This document shows positions 28,080 to 35,937 of a stretch of 64,000 nt of DNA, piece after piece (positions within the stretch are counted from its first letter, which is position 1; every line of letters starts with the position of its first letter). The stretch is taken from positions 1,539,286-1,603,285 of the forward strand of contig NZ_KI913949.1 in assembly GCF_000332095.2 (NCBI RefSeq), given 5' to 3'. The notes beneath the pieces were generated by a model that did not search any database, was not told the DNA's origin, and worked only from the letters and a program-made list of their open reading frames with translations. Source of the stretch: Leptolyngbya sp. PCC 6406. GTDB lineage: Bacteria > Cyanobacteriota > Cyanobacteriia > Phormidesmidales > Phormidesmidaceae. Made by a program: the position numbers and the translations under genes.

Positions 28080-29000
28080 ATGAGTACCACCTTGACCCCG
28101 GAATCCCAAGCCCTTGCCCTAGAAAACCCCGAGCTGCGCCAGTGGAAGGCGGCCCAGGGCGCAGAGACCAATACTCCACCCCCTGGACTATTTTCCGCTG
28201 CCTTTGTCCAGGAAACGGCGGCCATGACCCGTCGCCTCTTTATCCAGCTCCAGCGGCGACCCTCGACCCTGGTGGCGGGGGTGGTGCAGCCGCTGATGTG
28301 GCTGATTCTGTTCGGAGCCCTGTTTCAGAATGTGCCCCAGGGGTTGTTTGGGGAAAGCCAGAACTATGGCCAGTTTTTGGGGGCGGGCATCATCGTCTTC
28401 ACCGCCTTTGGGGGAGCCCTGAATGCCGGATTACCCATCATGTTTGATCGGGAGTTCGGATTTCTCAATCGCTTTCTGGTGGCTCCCTTGGCTTCTCGCT
28501 ATTCCATCGTCATGGCTTCAGCCCTGTTTATCGCTGCCATGAGCTTGGTGCAGACAGCGGCGATTGTCGCCCTGAGTGCGGCGCTGGGGGCAGGCTTGCC
28601 CAGTCCCCTGGGGTTGGCGCTGGTGGCCCTGATCGTGTTGACCCTGGTGCTAGGAGTGACGGCCCTGAGCCTGGGGTTGGCCTTTGCCCTGCCGGGACAC
28701 ATTGAACTGATTGCGGTGATTTTTGTCACCAATCTGCCCCTGCTGTTTGCCAGCACCGCCTTGGTACCCCTGGCCTTTATGCCCCCCTGGCTCCAGGTGG
28801 TGGCCAGTCTGAACCCCCTCAGCTATGCCATTGAGCCCATTCGCTATCTATATCTCCATCCCCAGTGGGGCCTGGGGAGTGTGGTGATGGCGGCACCCTT
28901 TGGGGCCGTTACGTTGGGGGCAGCCCTGGCTGTATTGGGAGGATTTTGTCTGGGGTCCCTGGTGTTGGTGCAACCCCTGTTACGGCGGCGGATTGCCTAG
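28080..29000 (+). CDS. ABC-2 type exporter, permease
   Basis: 306 residues from ATG 28080; a TTG 20 codons earlier is less likely. N-terminal cytosolic region with TRRLFIQLQRRPSTLVAGVVQPLMWLILFG, cited as RRLFIQLQRRPSTLVAG, the start of the ABC-2 membrane domain, then six helices. Conserved GAGIIVFTAF, FDREFGFLNRFLVAP and LNPLSYAIEPIRYL blocks are present. It forms a transporter with the ATPase encoded just upstream. Homologues next to DrrA-like ATPases are common in cyanobacteria. Confidence 0.92.
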   Translation: MSTTLTPESQALALENPELRQWKAAQGAETNTPPPGLFSAAFVQETAAMTRRLFIQLQRRPSTLVAGVVQPLMWLILFGALFQNVPQGLFGESQNYGQFLGAGIIVFTAFGGALNAGLPIMFDREFGFLNRFLVAPLASRYSIVMASALFIAAMSLVQTAAIVALSAALGAGLPSPLGLALVALIVLTLVLGVTALSLGLAFALPGHIELIAVIFVTNLPLLFASTALVPLAFMPPWLQVVASLNPLSYAIEPIRYLYLHPQWGLGSVVMAAPFGAVTLGAALAVLGGFCLGSLVLVQPLLRRRIA

Positions 29001-29084
29001 GTGGCATGAGTCCAGGGTGATGGCAACTTCCTGAAACCTAGGGCGTCTCATCTATCTGGGCTGGACTGACTAGATCTGGCTGGG

Positions 29085-29186
29085 CTATAGCGATCCTGCA
29101 TGAGCTTTGATTAAGCCTCTTCGTGGGTTACGCTTCGCTTCACCCACGCTACGAAGGTCTTCAGAAACCAAATGAGATTGCTATAG
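29085..29186. repeat. MITE-like element with CTATAGC ends
   Basis: CTATAGCGATC (29085-29095) and GATTGCTATAG (29176-29186) are inverted ends with one mismatch. The interior contains the hairpin CTTCGTGGGT..ACCCACGCTACGAAG, a motif seen in many cyanobacterial intergenic regions. This is the main content of the 319-base gap before 29320. Confidence 0.55.
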
Positions 29187-29319
29187 ATCTGCTCGGCGTT
29201 GGGTAAAATCCTGCCTATCCCTGAAGATCTCTGGTAGATATTTGCTAAGGTTGGGGGCAGAATTGCCCCTGTGGATGGTTTGAGAAGTTGATTTTTGAAA
29301 ACTTTAAGAGGCTGAGGTC

Positions 29320-29709
29320 ATGGCTCTGATCAAGCGTTCTATTCATGGAGTTGCGATGGCCCGTTTGGGCCGGTCCTTGACCATCGCGGCTCTAACCACC
29401 TTCGGGCTGACGGTATTAGTACCGGGGGCGATGGCCCAAGCCAACAATATTGACCCTCTAGAAGGGTTGGGCAGTAACAACGATGCCGGAGCCAATCTGT
29501 TTGGCGACAGCTCAAATCCCTTTGATCTGCTCCACCGGGCCATTCTGGCCCCTTCCATCAGTTCTGGAGAGTACCGAGTTCAGGCTGGGCGGCAAATTAG
29601 TACCGAAGCAGAAGCCTTCCGCCAACGTCAGCAAGAAGCCCTACGACAAGAGTCCGGGGTTGGGAGCCAGCCCATCGAGATCGAAGAGGAAACCTTCGAC
29701 GGACTGTAG
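29320..29709 (+). CDS. Secreted or periplasmic small protein, unknown function
   Basis: 129 residues with a signal peptide (cut after VPGAMAQA) and a mature part containing NNIDPLEGLGSNNDAG, a short hydrophobic LLHRAILAP segment and a charged helical tail (EAEAFRQRQQEALRQE). It resembles a family of small cyanobacterial exported proteins that I cannot name. The signal-peptide codons include an almost complete copy (32 of 35) of the palindromic repeat found at 22590 and 24475, encoding [13 protein letters not shown], so part of its export signal derives from a repeat. Confidence 0.75.
   Translation: MALIKRSIHGVAMARLGRSLTIAALTTFGLTVLVPGAMAQANNIDPLEGLGSNNDAGANLFGDSSNPFDLLHRAILAPSISSGEYRVQAGRQISTEAEAFRQRQQEALRQESGVGSQPIEIEEETFDGL
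29353..29387 (+). repeat. 35-bp palindromic repeat, copy C (inside a coding sequence)
   Basis: 32 of 35 bases match copies A and B, including both GCGATGG/CCATCGC arms. It lies in frame within the signal-peptide region of the 29320 gene. Confidence 0.8.
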
Positions 29710-29801
29710 GCCAGCCTATGTAGAACTCGCCCAGACTTTTCCCTCTGGCTGGGTTTTGCAGGAAAAACTTGCTGGGAATCAGTGATCATCCATGATGAGT
29801 T

Positions 29802-31679
29802 ATGGCCTCTAAAGGGAAAGGATTCCGGTTAGGTGTCCTAGGCATAGGCCAAAAAATCTGGCTGGGATACGGGGTAACCCTAGGCATTGCTATTGGTGGT
29901 GTGCTGCTGGGTATGGGCATTGGAGCCCATACCCAGCAGCGAGCCTTTGCGGTTGCCAATTGGGCACAGACGAAAGCGGAATTGCTGAATCGGTTGCGGA
30001 CCAGCGTTCTGGAAACCCGTCTCCACGAATATCTGCTGTTCTCTGCCCTAGACAATCCAGAGAGTTTGCGCCAAGAGAGCGCTGTTTTTGCTGAATATAG
30101 CCGGGAAACCCAGTTGGCTTGGTGGGATCTTCAGGTCTTTTTAGCCGAGTCAGGTCCAGAGGCAACAGGGGAAGCGACGGCAGCCCTGTTTTCTGGGGAC
30201 GCCACAGATCCCGAGCACAGCCATGGTTCTGAAGCGGAGCCCCATGGCCATGGAGATCACGGGCATGAAGATCACAGGCATGGCGGTAATCCTGAAGTCT
30301 CTCTTCCCCAGGTTATTGAGGCTTTTGATGCCAGCCTCACCGACTATTTGCAGCAGGTTGAAGCTCTAGACCGCCAGCTTTCCAACCCAGCAGGTCAGGG
30401 GACTGTATCTCAAGAAGCGGCAGAGATTGCCCTGTTGGCCCTGATCAACAGCGAGGCCGCTGCGGATCTCGATGACCTATCCCATGAGTTAGAGGATCTG
30501 ACGGCAGCGGCCTACAATCGCTTGCAACAGACGCAGGCCACTCTGGATCAGGCCATTGTGCTCAACCGCTGGATTGTTCTGGGCAGCGTCACCCTATCCA
30601 TTGGGCTAGCTCTCGTTCTGGGGCGCTATCTGAGCCATTCCCTCAGCCAACCCCTGCGACAGGTCACTGCGATCGCGCAGCGCATCACCCGCGAAGACAA
30701 CTTTGCTCTCCAAGCTCCCGTCACCAGTCGGGATGAAATCGGCACCTTGGCAGCGGCCTTGAATGGACTGGCCCAACGGGTGCAGACCTTGTTGACAGAG
30801 CAGGAGGCTGTAGCCCAACAAAAACTGATCCAGAGCGAAAAAATGGCCGGCCTAGGGCAAATGCTGGCGGGGGTTGCCCATGAGATCAACAACCCAGTGA
30901 ATTTTATCCATGGCAATCTTATCCACGCCCAGAACTATGTCACGGACTTACTCTCCCTGATCCATGCCTACGAAGCCGCTTTGCCTGAGATCCCCGATTC
31001 AGTCCAAGTGGTCGCCGAGGACATTGACCAGGAATTTTTAGAGGAGGATCTGCCCCAACTGCTCAAGTCCATGCAGATCGGTTCAGAGCGCACCTGTCAG
31101 ATTGTCATGAGCCTGAAAAATTTCTCGCGCCTAGACAACGACACGAGTCACTCCGTCGATCTCCACGCCTGCCTCGACACCACGCTGTTGCTGCTCCATA
31201 ACCGTCTCAAAAAGGGGGTGGAGGTGGTGCTCCAATACGGGGATATTCCTCTGATCGAGGGCTCCCCAGGATCGCTGTACCAAGTATTTATGAACCTGCT
31301 CAGCAATGCCCTAGATGCCTTCCAGGATGAGCCCCCGAACTCTCCCATCCTGACCATCACGACGGAACGGAGCGGTCCAGATCACGTGGCCATCCATATT
31401 GCTGACAATGGCCCCGGCATTCCTACGGAACACCAAGCTAAGATTTTTGAGGCTTTCTTCACCACCAAGCCAACGGGGGTGGGCACGGGCTTGGGACTAT
31501 CCATCAGTCGTGAGGTGGTTGTGGAAAAACATCATGGCCAGATTAGCTGTCAGTCTAGCCCCGGCGCAGGCACGACTTTTACAGTGGAATTGCCCATCGT
31601 GCAGCCCGTGGAAACAGGGGAAGTATTACCACCGCAACAGGCCATGGGGGATGCTGTGACCCTCGCTGCCCGTTCATAA
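29802..31679 (+). CDS. Membrane sensor histidine kinase with His-rich sensor region
   Basis: 625 residues. TM1 at about 15-41, extracytoplasmic domain 42-250, TM2 252-275, HAMP 276-330, dimerisation region with the phospho-acceptor His360 in GVAHEINNPVNFIHG, and an HATPase domain with N-box NLLSNALDAF, G1 DNGPGIP and G2 GVGTGLGLSIS. The periplasmic domain contains a His/Asp/Glu-rich loop at residues 139-161 (HSHGSEAEPHGHGDHGH and HEDHRHGG), a likely Zn, Ni, Co or Cu binding tract. No response regulator gene is adjacent. The HEINNPVNFI box is the type common in cyanobacterial orphan kinases. Confidence 0.9.
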   Translation: MASKGKGFRLGVLGIGQKIWLGYGVTLGIAIGGVLLGMGIGAHTQQRAFAVANWAQTKAELLNRLRTSVLETRLHEYLLFSALDNPESLRQESAVFAEYSRETQLAWWDLQVFLAESGPEATGEATAALFSGDATDPEHSHGSEAEPHGHGDHGHEDHRHGGNPEVSLPQVIEAFDASLTDYLQQVEALDRQLSNPAGQGTVSQEAAEIALLALINSEAAADLDDLSHELEDLTAAAYNRLQQTQATLDQAIVLNRWIVLGSVTLSIGLALVLGRYLSHSLSQPLRQVTAIAQRITREDNFALQAPVTSRDEIGTLAAALNGLAQRVQTLLTEQEAVAQQKLIQSEKMAGLGQMLAGVAHEINNPVNFIHGNLIHAQNYVTDLLSLIHAYEAALPEIPDSVQVVAEDIDQEFLEEDLPQLLKSMQIGSERTCQIVMSLKNFSRLDNDTSHSVDLHACLDTTLLLLHNRLKKGVEVVLQYGDIPLIEGSPGSLYQVFMNLLSNALDAFQDEPPNSPILTITTERSGPDHVAIHIADNGPGIPTEHQAKIFEAFFTTKPTGVGTGLGLSISREVVVEKHHGQISCQSSPGAGTTFTVELPIVQPVETGEVLPPQQAMGDAVTLAARS

Positions 31680-31792
31680 CTTTGACCTATCTGGGCGGGA
31701 GTTTTAGACCAGCCCTGCCCAGACAGCAAGGTTGCTCCTATTTGCCGAAAGAGGCCATTATAGCGGTGGGTATTCACTGACCGGGAGCCACT

Positions 31793-33172
31793 ATGCCTGC
31801 GGATACGCCTGGTCACTGGACCACTGAACAAGTATTAGCTCTGGCTCCCGATGCTGCCTCGGCTAAAAACGGGCGGGGGTTGGCGACTCAGCAGAAATGG
31901 CTCTCTTTGGGAGTCCATCACCCTGCGGTTTGGGGGGAATGCAAAGGCAGCGGCAAAACCCCTTACCGCACCCAAATTGATATCACTGAGCCTGCGTTTC
32001 GCTGTAGTTGCCCGAGTCGCAAGTTTCCCTGCAAGCATGGGTTGGGGTTGTTTCTGTTACTGGTGGAACAGCCGCAGGGTATAGCTGAAGGACCACCGCC
32101 GGATTGGGTGGCGGAATGGCTGGCGGCGCGAAAGGCAAGAACCGGCCCAAAGGGATCCTCTGAAGGTCAAGACAAGTCAGCCCAGAAATCCCCGTCAGCC
32201 TCCCGTGATGCCAAGGCCCAAGCAAAGCGGGCAGCAGCTCGGGAAGAGAAGATCAAAGCGGGCGTTGCTGAACTGCGCCTATGGTTGGCGGATCGGGTCC
32301 GGCAAGGATTAGCCACGTTACCCCAGGAGTCGTATCAGTTCTGGGATGGTATCGCCGCCCGAATGGTGGATGCCCAGGCTCCGGGGCTGGCGCGACGGTT
32401 GCGGAACATGGCGGGTATGGCCCATACCGGAGACGGGTGGTGCGATCTCATGTTGGCAGAATGGGGGCGACTCTATCTGCTGTTGGAAAGCTATGGGCGG
32501 ATTGAAACGCTGCCTCCAGCGGTACAGGCAGATTTGCGATCGCAGATTGGCTGGACCTTGACCCAGGAAGAAGTCTTGACCACAACGGCGGAGTCGGACG
32601 TATGCTCCGATCTCTGGTGGGTGCTGGGCCAGCGGACAGAAGAAGAAGCGAAAAATCTCAAGGTAAGACGCACTTGGTTGCAGGGAGACGCCAGCGGTAA
32701 ACAGGCGCTGCTGCTGGAATTTGCCCAGGGACATCGAACCTTTGAGCAGGTGTTGCCCAAAGGCAGCGGAATTCAGGCGGAGCTGGTGTTTTATCCCAGC
32801 ACCTATCCCCAGCGGGCGGTGATCAAAACCCGGCAAGAAGGGATCTCCGAGACCCAGACTCCTTCTGGTCAAGGGTCGATTGAAACTGCGATCGCAGCCT
32901 ATAGCCAAGCTTTTACCACCTGCCCCTGGCTAGACCACTTTCCCCTGTTGCTGATGGCGATGACGCCGATAAGGGTCGATGATCGCTGGCTGCTGCAAGA
33001 TGCCCAAGGCGTCGTCTTGCCCTTAGCGAACCGACTCGAGTCAGACGCGAATTGGCAACTGTTAGCCCTGAGTGGTGGACATCCGGTCACGGTACTGGGG
33101 GAATGGGATGGCACTGAGTTAATGCCGTTAAGTGTGTGGGTCAAGGACGAATTTTATGGTCTTAGCAACTGA
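31793..33172 (+). CDS. SWIM zinc-finger protein (first gene of MoxR-VWA cluster)
   Basis: 459 residues. A SWIM zinc finger, C-x-C-x(n)-C-x-H, is visible near residues 64-80 as FRCSCPSRKFPCKHGLGLFL. The N-terminal start WTTEQVLALAPDAASAKNGRGLA is shared by a widespread bacterial family (cited as WTTEQVLALAPDA). A Lys/Ala-rich linker (about 125-160) and an all-alpha C-terminal region follow. SWIM fingers bind DNA or protein; the job of this family is unknown. It overlaps the next gene by 17 nt and is the head of a five-gene same-strand cluster with DUF5691, MoxR, DUF5682 and VWA genes. Confidence 0.85.
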   Translation: MPADTPGHWTTEQVLALAPDAASAKNGRGLATQQKWLSLGVHHPAVWGECKGSGKTPYRTQIDITEPAFRCSCPSRKFPCKHGLGLFLLLVEQPQGIAEGPPPDWVAEWLAARKARTGPKGSSEGQDKSAQKSPSASRDAKAQAKRAAAREEKIKAGVAELRLWLADRVRQGLATLPQESYQFWDGIAARMVDAQAPGLARRLRNMAGMAHTGDGWCDLMLAEWGRLYLLLESYGRIETLPPAVQADLRSQIGWTLTQEEVLTTTAESDVCSDLWWVLGQRTEEEAKNLKVRRTWLQGDASGKQALLLEFAQGHRTFEQVLPKGSGIQAELVFYPSTYPQRAVIKTRQEGISETQTPSGQGSIETAIAAYSQAFTTCPWLDHFPLLLMAMTPIRVDDRWLLQDAQGVVLPLANRLESDANWQLLALSGGHPVTVLGEWDGTELMPLSVWVKDEFYGLSN

Positions 33173-34691
33173 TTCCCCCTGGCAGGCGGTGGTGGCTGCC
33201 GCCCTCATCGGCACTGATCGCCAGCCCTTTCAGCCCCCGAGTGCCCCAGGGGGGCTGGGTCAGGTATTGGCCCAACTGAGCCATCAACCGCCTGAAGTCG
33301 CCCTGCTGGCCACAGCGGCCACCTTGTCCCTCCATCGCCGCATCGGCTGGCTACCGACATCGGCCCCGCCCCCCACGGATGCCCCCTGCCCCGTCGATGA
33401 TCGGCCCCCCTGTGGGCCACTGGCCTGCCGCTTCCTTCAGCAAATGTTGTTGAAACGGGAGGCTCAAGTCCTGCCCGAATGGCTGGAAACTGTCGCCCGG
33501 TCTGGGCAGCGCCTGCCCGAATCCTATTTGTCTCCCCTGCTGGCGCTGGGACAAAAACAAAAGGATTTACGCCCCTTCATCCTCCCGGTGCTGGGACGGC
33601 GGGGGCTATGGTTGGCGGCGCAAAACCCTGACTGGCACTATGGTCTGCCGCTCACTTCAGCCCATTGGCACACCGGCAGCATTGAGCAGCGGGTGGCCTA
33701 TTTAGAGAAACTGCGATCGCAGGATCCCGACCAAGCCCGAACCCTCCTCTGCGAAACCTGGCCCGAGGAAGCCGCTCCGGATGCCCCCAAATTGCTGGAG
33801 GCATTACGAGCAGGACTTAGGATGGCAGATGAACCGTTTTTGGAAGCGGTACTGAAGGATCACCGCAAAAAAGCTCGCAATACGGCGGCCCATTTACTCA
33901 CCTATTTACCCGACTCACGCTTGGCCCAGCGCATGGTGGCGCGGATTCAGCCGTTGATTTCGTTGACGGTGCAGGACGACAAGGTAGGGGCTATTTCAGT
34001 TACCTTGCCCGAGGTCTGCGATGGGGCGATGGAGCAAGACGGCATTGACCCCAAACCCCCAAAGTCCATCACTATCGGAGAGCGGGCTTGGTGGCTACAG
34101 CAAATTTTGGCGGCAACTCCCCTGACCTATTGGGAACAACAGGGGGAACTGCACGACAGAGTGGTAGTCGAAGCCTTTTTGCATCAGATCACAGGCCATG
34201 AATGGAGGAAGCCTCTCCATCGCGGTTGGTTAAAGGCCACCGAACGCCAAGGTAATCCCCGCTGGTCTTGGGCATGGCTGACCTACTTGGACACGCTCAC
34301 CAACGTTGGAATTGATTCTAAGGACGTGCGGTGGCTAATGGACAACCTAACCGTTGAAGCGCGCCAGCAGTGGACCGCCCAGGCTAGCGATTGGTTACTC
34401 TCAGTGTTGGCAGAAGACCGAGAACCCTGGAGCCATGACCTAACCCGTTTAGCACTGGAAAACGTCTTGCAAACGCTGAACAGTCCTAAGGGCTCTACCT
34501 GGTACACCTTCGACATGCTCAAAGTCGCGGTTCTCTGTATCGACCCCAACTTTTTGCCGGAAGCGACGGCCATCTGTGGCCAGCTTCAGGCGGAGCCCCG
34601 TTTCCACGACTATTACGAGAAGGAACTGCAAAAGTTCTTGGCCATCCTTCAGTTTCGCCAGGAAATGCACCAAGCCTTTGCCGATCCATAA
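33156..34691 (+). CDS. DUF5691 family protein
   Basis: 511 residues from ATG 33156 (MVLATDSPWQAVVAAALIGTDRQ, cited in part); eight codons upstream are open but overlap the SWIM gene further. It is largely alpha-helical with HEAT-like character (LEALRAGLRMADEPFLEAVLKDHRKKARNTAAHLL region around 210-260) and ends in a helical LQKFLAILQFRQEMHQAF tail. The conserved AALIGTDR start and KDHRKKAR motif match the family found beside SWIM and MoxR genes. No enzymatic motif is evident; a scaffold or adaptor role is inferred. Confidence 0.78.
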   Translation: MVLATDSPWQAVVAAALIGTDRQPFQPPSAPGGLGQVLAQLSHQPPEVALLATAATLSLHRRIGWLPTSAPPPTDAPCPVDDRPPCGPLACRFLQQMLLKREAQVLPEWLETVARSGQRLPESYLSPLLALGQKQKDLRPFILPVLGRRGLWLAAQNPDWHYGLPLTSAHWHTGSIEQRVAYLEKLRSQDPDQARTLLCETWPEEAAPDAPKLLEALRAGLRMADEPFLEAVLKDHRKKARNTAAHLLTYLPDSRLAQRMVARIQPLISLTVQDDKVGAISVTLPEVCDGAMEQDGIDPKPPKSITIGERAWWLQQILAATPLTYWEQQGELHDRVVVEAFLHQITGHEWRKPLHRGWLKATERQGNPRWSWAWLTYLDTLTNVGIDSKDVRWLMDNLTVEARQQWTAQASDWLLSVLAEDREPWSHDLTRLALENVLQTLNSPKGSTWYTFDMLKVAVLCIDPNFLPEATAICGQLQAEPRFHDYYEKELQKFLAILQFRQEMHQAFADP

Positions 34692-34775
34692 CCTCTGTCT
34701 GCCTGTCCACCTCAGGAACCCTGTTCGCCTGCTCCGCTAGTACGATGCGACGACAAAATTTATCCTAAATACCCT

Positions 34776-35915
34776 ATGGCAAGTGCAAAATCCAAGGCTC
34801 ATTCGTCCGATCCTCAGTCCTCTCCGGCAGACTCCCCATCGGGGTTGCTGCGCCAACAGGCCGAACAGCAGTTTGCCGAGGAGTTGGCGGCGCTGGCCAA
34901 GACGGATACCCGACATCGGCCTCCGAATTGGCATCTATCTCCTTGGGCCGTGGCCCTCTATTTGCTAGGCGGCTCCTTAGAAAACGGGTTTGAAATTACC
35001 CCCAAGTATGTGGGCAATCGGCGGTTGATCGAAGTTGCGATCGCAACCCTGGCTACCGACCGCGCTCTGTTGCTCTACGGCGTCCCCGGCACCGCCAAAT
35101 CCTGGGTCTCAGAACATCTAGCCGCCGCCATTTCTGGTACCTCCAAGCTACTGGTGCAGGGGACCGCAGGCACCAGTGAAGAAGCGATTCGCTATGGCTG
35201 GAACTACGCCCGCCTGTTGGCCGATGGCCCCTCCATGGCCGCCCTCACCGCCAGCCCAATGATGCGGGCGATGAACGATGGCAAAATTGCCCGCGTGGAA
35301 GAACTCACCCGGATTCCCTCTGACGTGCAGGACACCTTGATCACGATTCTGTCGGAAAAGCTACTGCCGATTCCCGAGCTGAATACGGAGATTCAGGCTG
35401 CCAAAGGCTTTAACGTTATCGCCACAGCCAATAACCGCGATCGCGGCGTCAACGAACTGTCCAGCGCCCTCAAGCGCCGCTTTAACACCGTGGTGCTGCC
35501 CGTTCCCAGCACCATGGAAGAGGAAGTCAGCATCGTGCATCAGCGGGTAGAGCAACTAGGCCGAGCCCTAGAACTCCCTGCCGAAAAGCCTGCCCTAGGC
35601 GAAGTCCAGCGCGTGGTCACCATCTTTCGAGAACTGCGTAACGGCGTCACTCTGGACGGCAAAACCAAGCTCAAATCCCCCAGTGGCACCCTCAGTCCGG
35701 CAGAGGCCATCTCCGTCGTCAACAGCGGCCTCTCCCTCTCCGCCCATTTTGGTGATGGCACCCTCAACGCCAGCGATCTGATGGCGGGGTTAATCGGGGC
35801 TGTCGTCAAAGATCCCGTGCAGGATCAGATTGTCTGGAAGGAATATCTGGAAACCGTCGTGAAGGAACGAGACGACTGGCAAGATCTGTACCACGCCAGC
35901 CGCGAGATGCTCTAG
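34776..35915 (+). CDS. MoxR-type AAA+ ATPase (first cluster)
   Basis: 379 residues. Walker A is GVPGTAKS. The Walker B region is KIARVEELTRIP, with Glu-Glu in place of Asp-Glu. Sensor 1 lies in FNVIATANNRDRG and the Arg finger in SALKRRFNTV. The HLVQG-like substrate loop is LLVQGTAGTSEEAIRYGWNY. MoxR ATPases act as chaperones that remodel complexes together with VWA proteins; the VWA partner is encoded two genes downstream. It lies 84 nt after the DUF5691 gene and 22 nt before DUF5682. Confidence 0.9.
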   Translation: MASAKSKAHSSDPQSSPADSPSGLLRQQAEQQFAEELAALAKTDTRHRPPNWHLSPWAVALYLLGGSLENGFEITPKYVGNRRLIEVAIATLATDRALLLYGVPGTAKSWVSEHLAAAISGTSKLLVQGTAGTSEEAIRYGWNYARLLADGPSMAALTASPMMRAMNDGKIARVEELTRIPSDVQDTLITILSEKLLPIPELNTEIQAAKGFNVIATANNRDRGVNELSSALKRRFNTVVLPVPSTMEEEVSIVHQRVEQLGRALELPAEKPALGEVQRVVTIFRELRNGVTLDGKTKLKSPSGTLSPAEAISVVNSGLSLSAHFGDGTLNASDLMAGLIGAVVKDPVQDQIVWKEYLETVVKERDDWQDLYHASREML

Positions 35916-35937
35916 GAATTGCGATCAGCCCTAAGCC

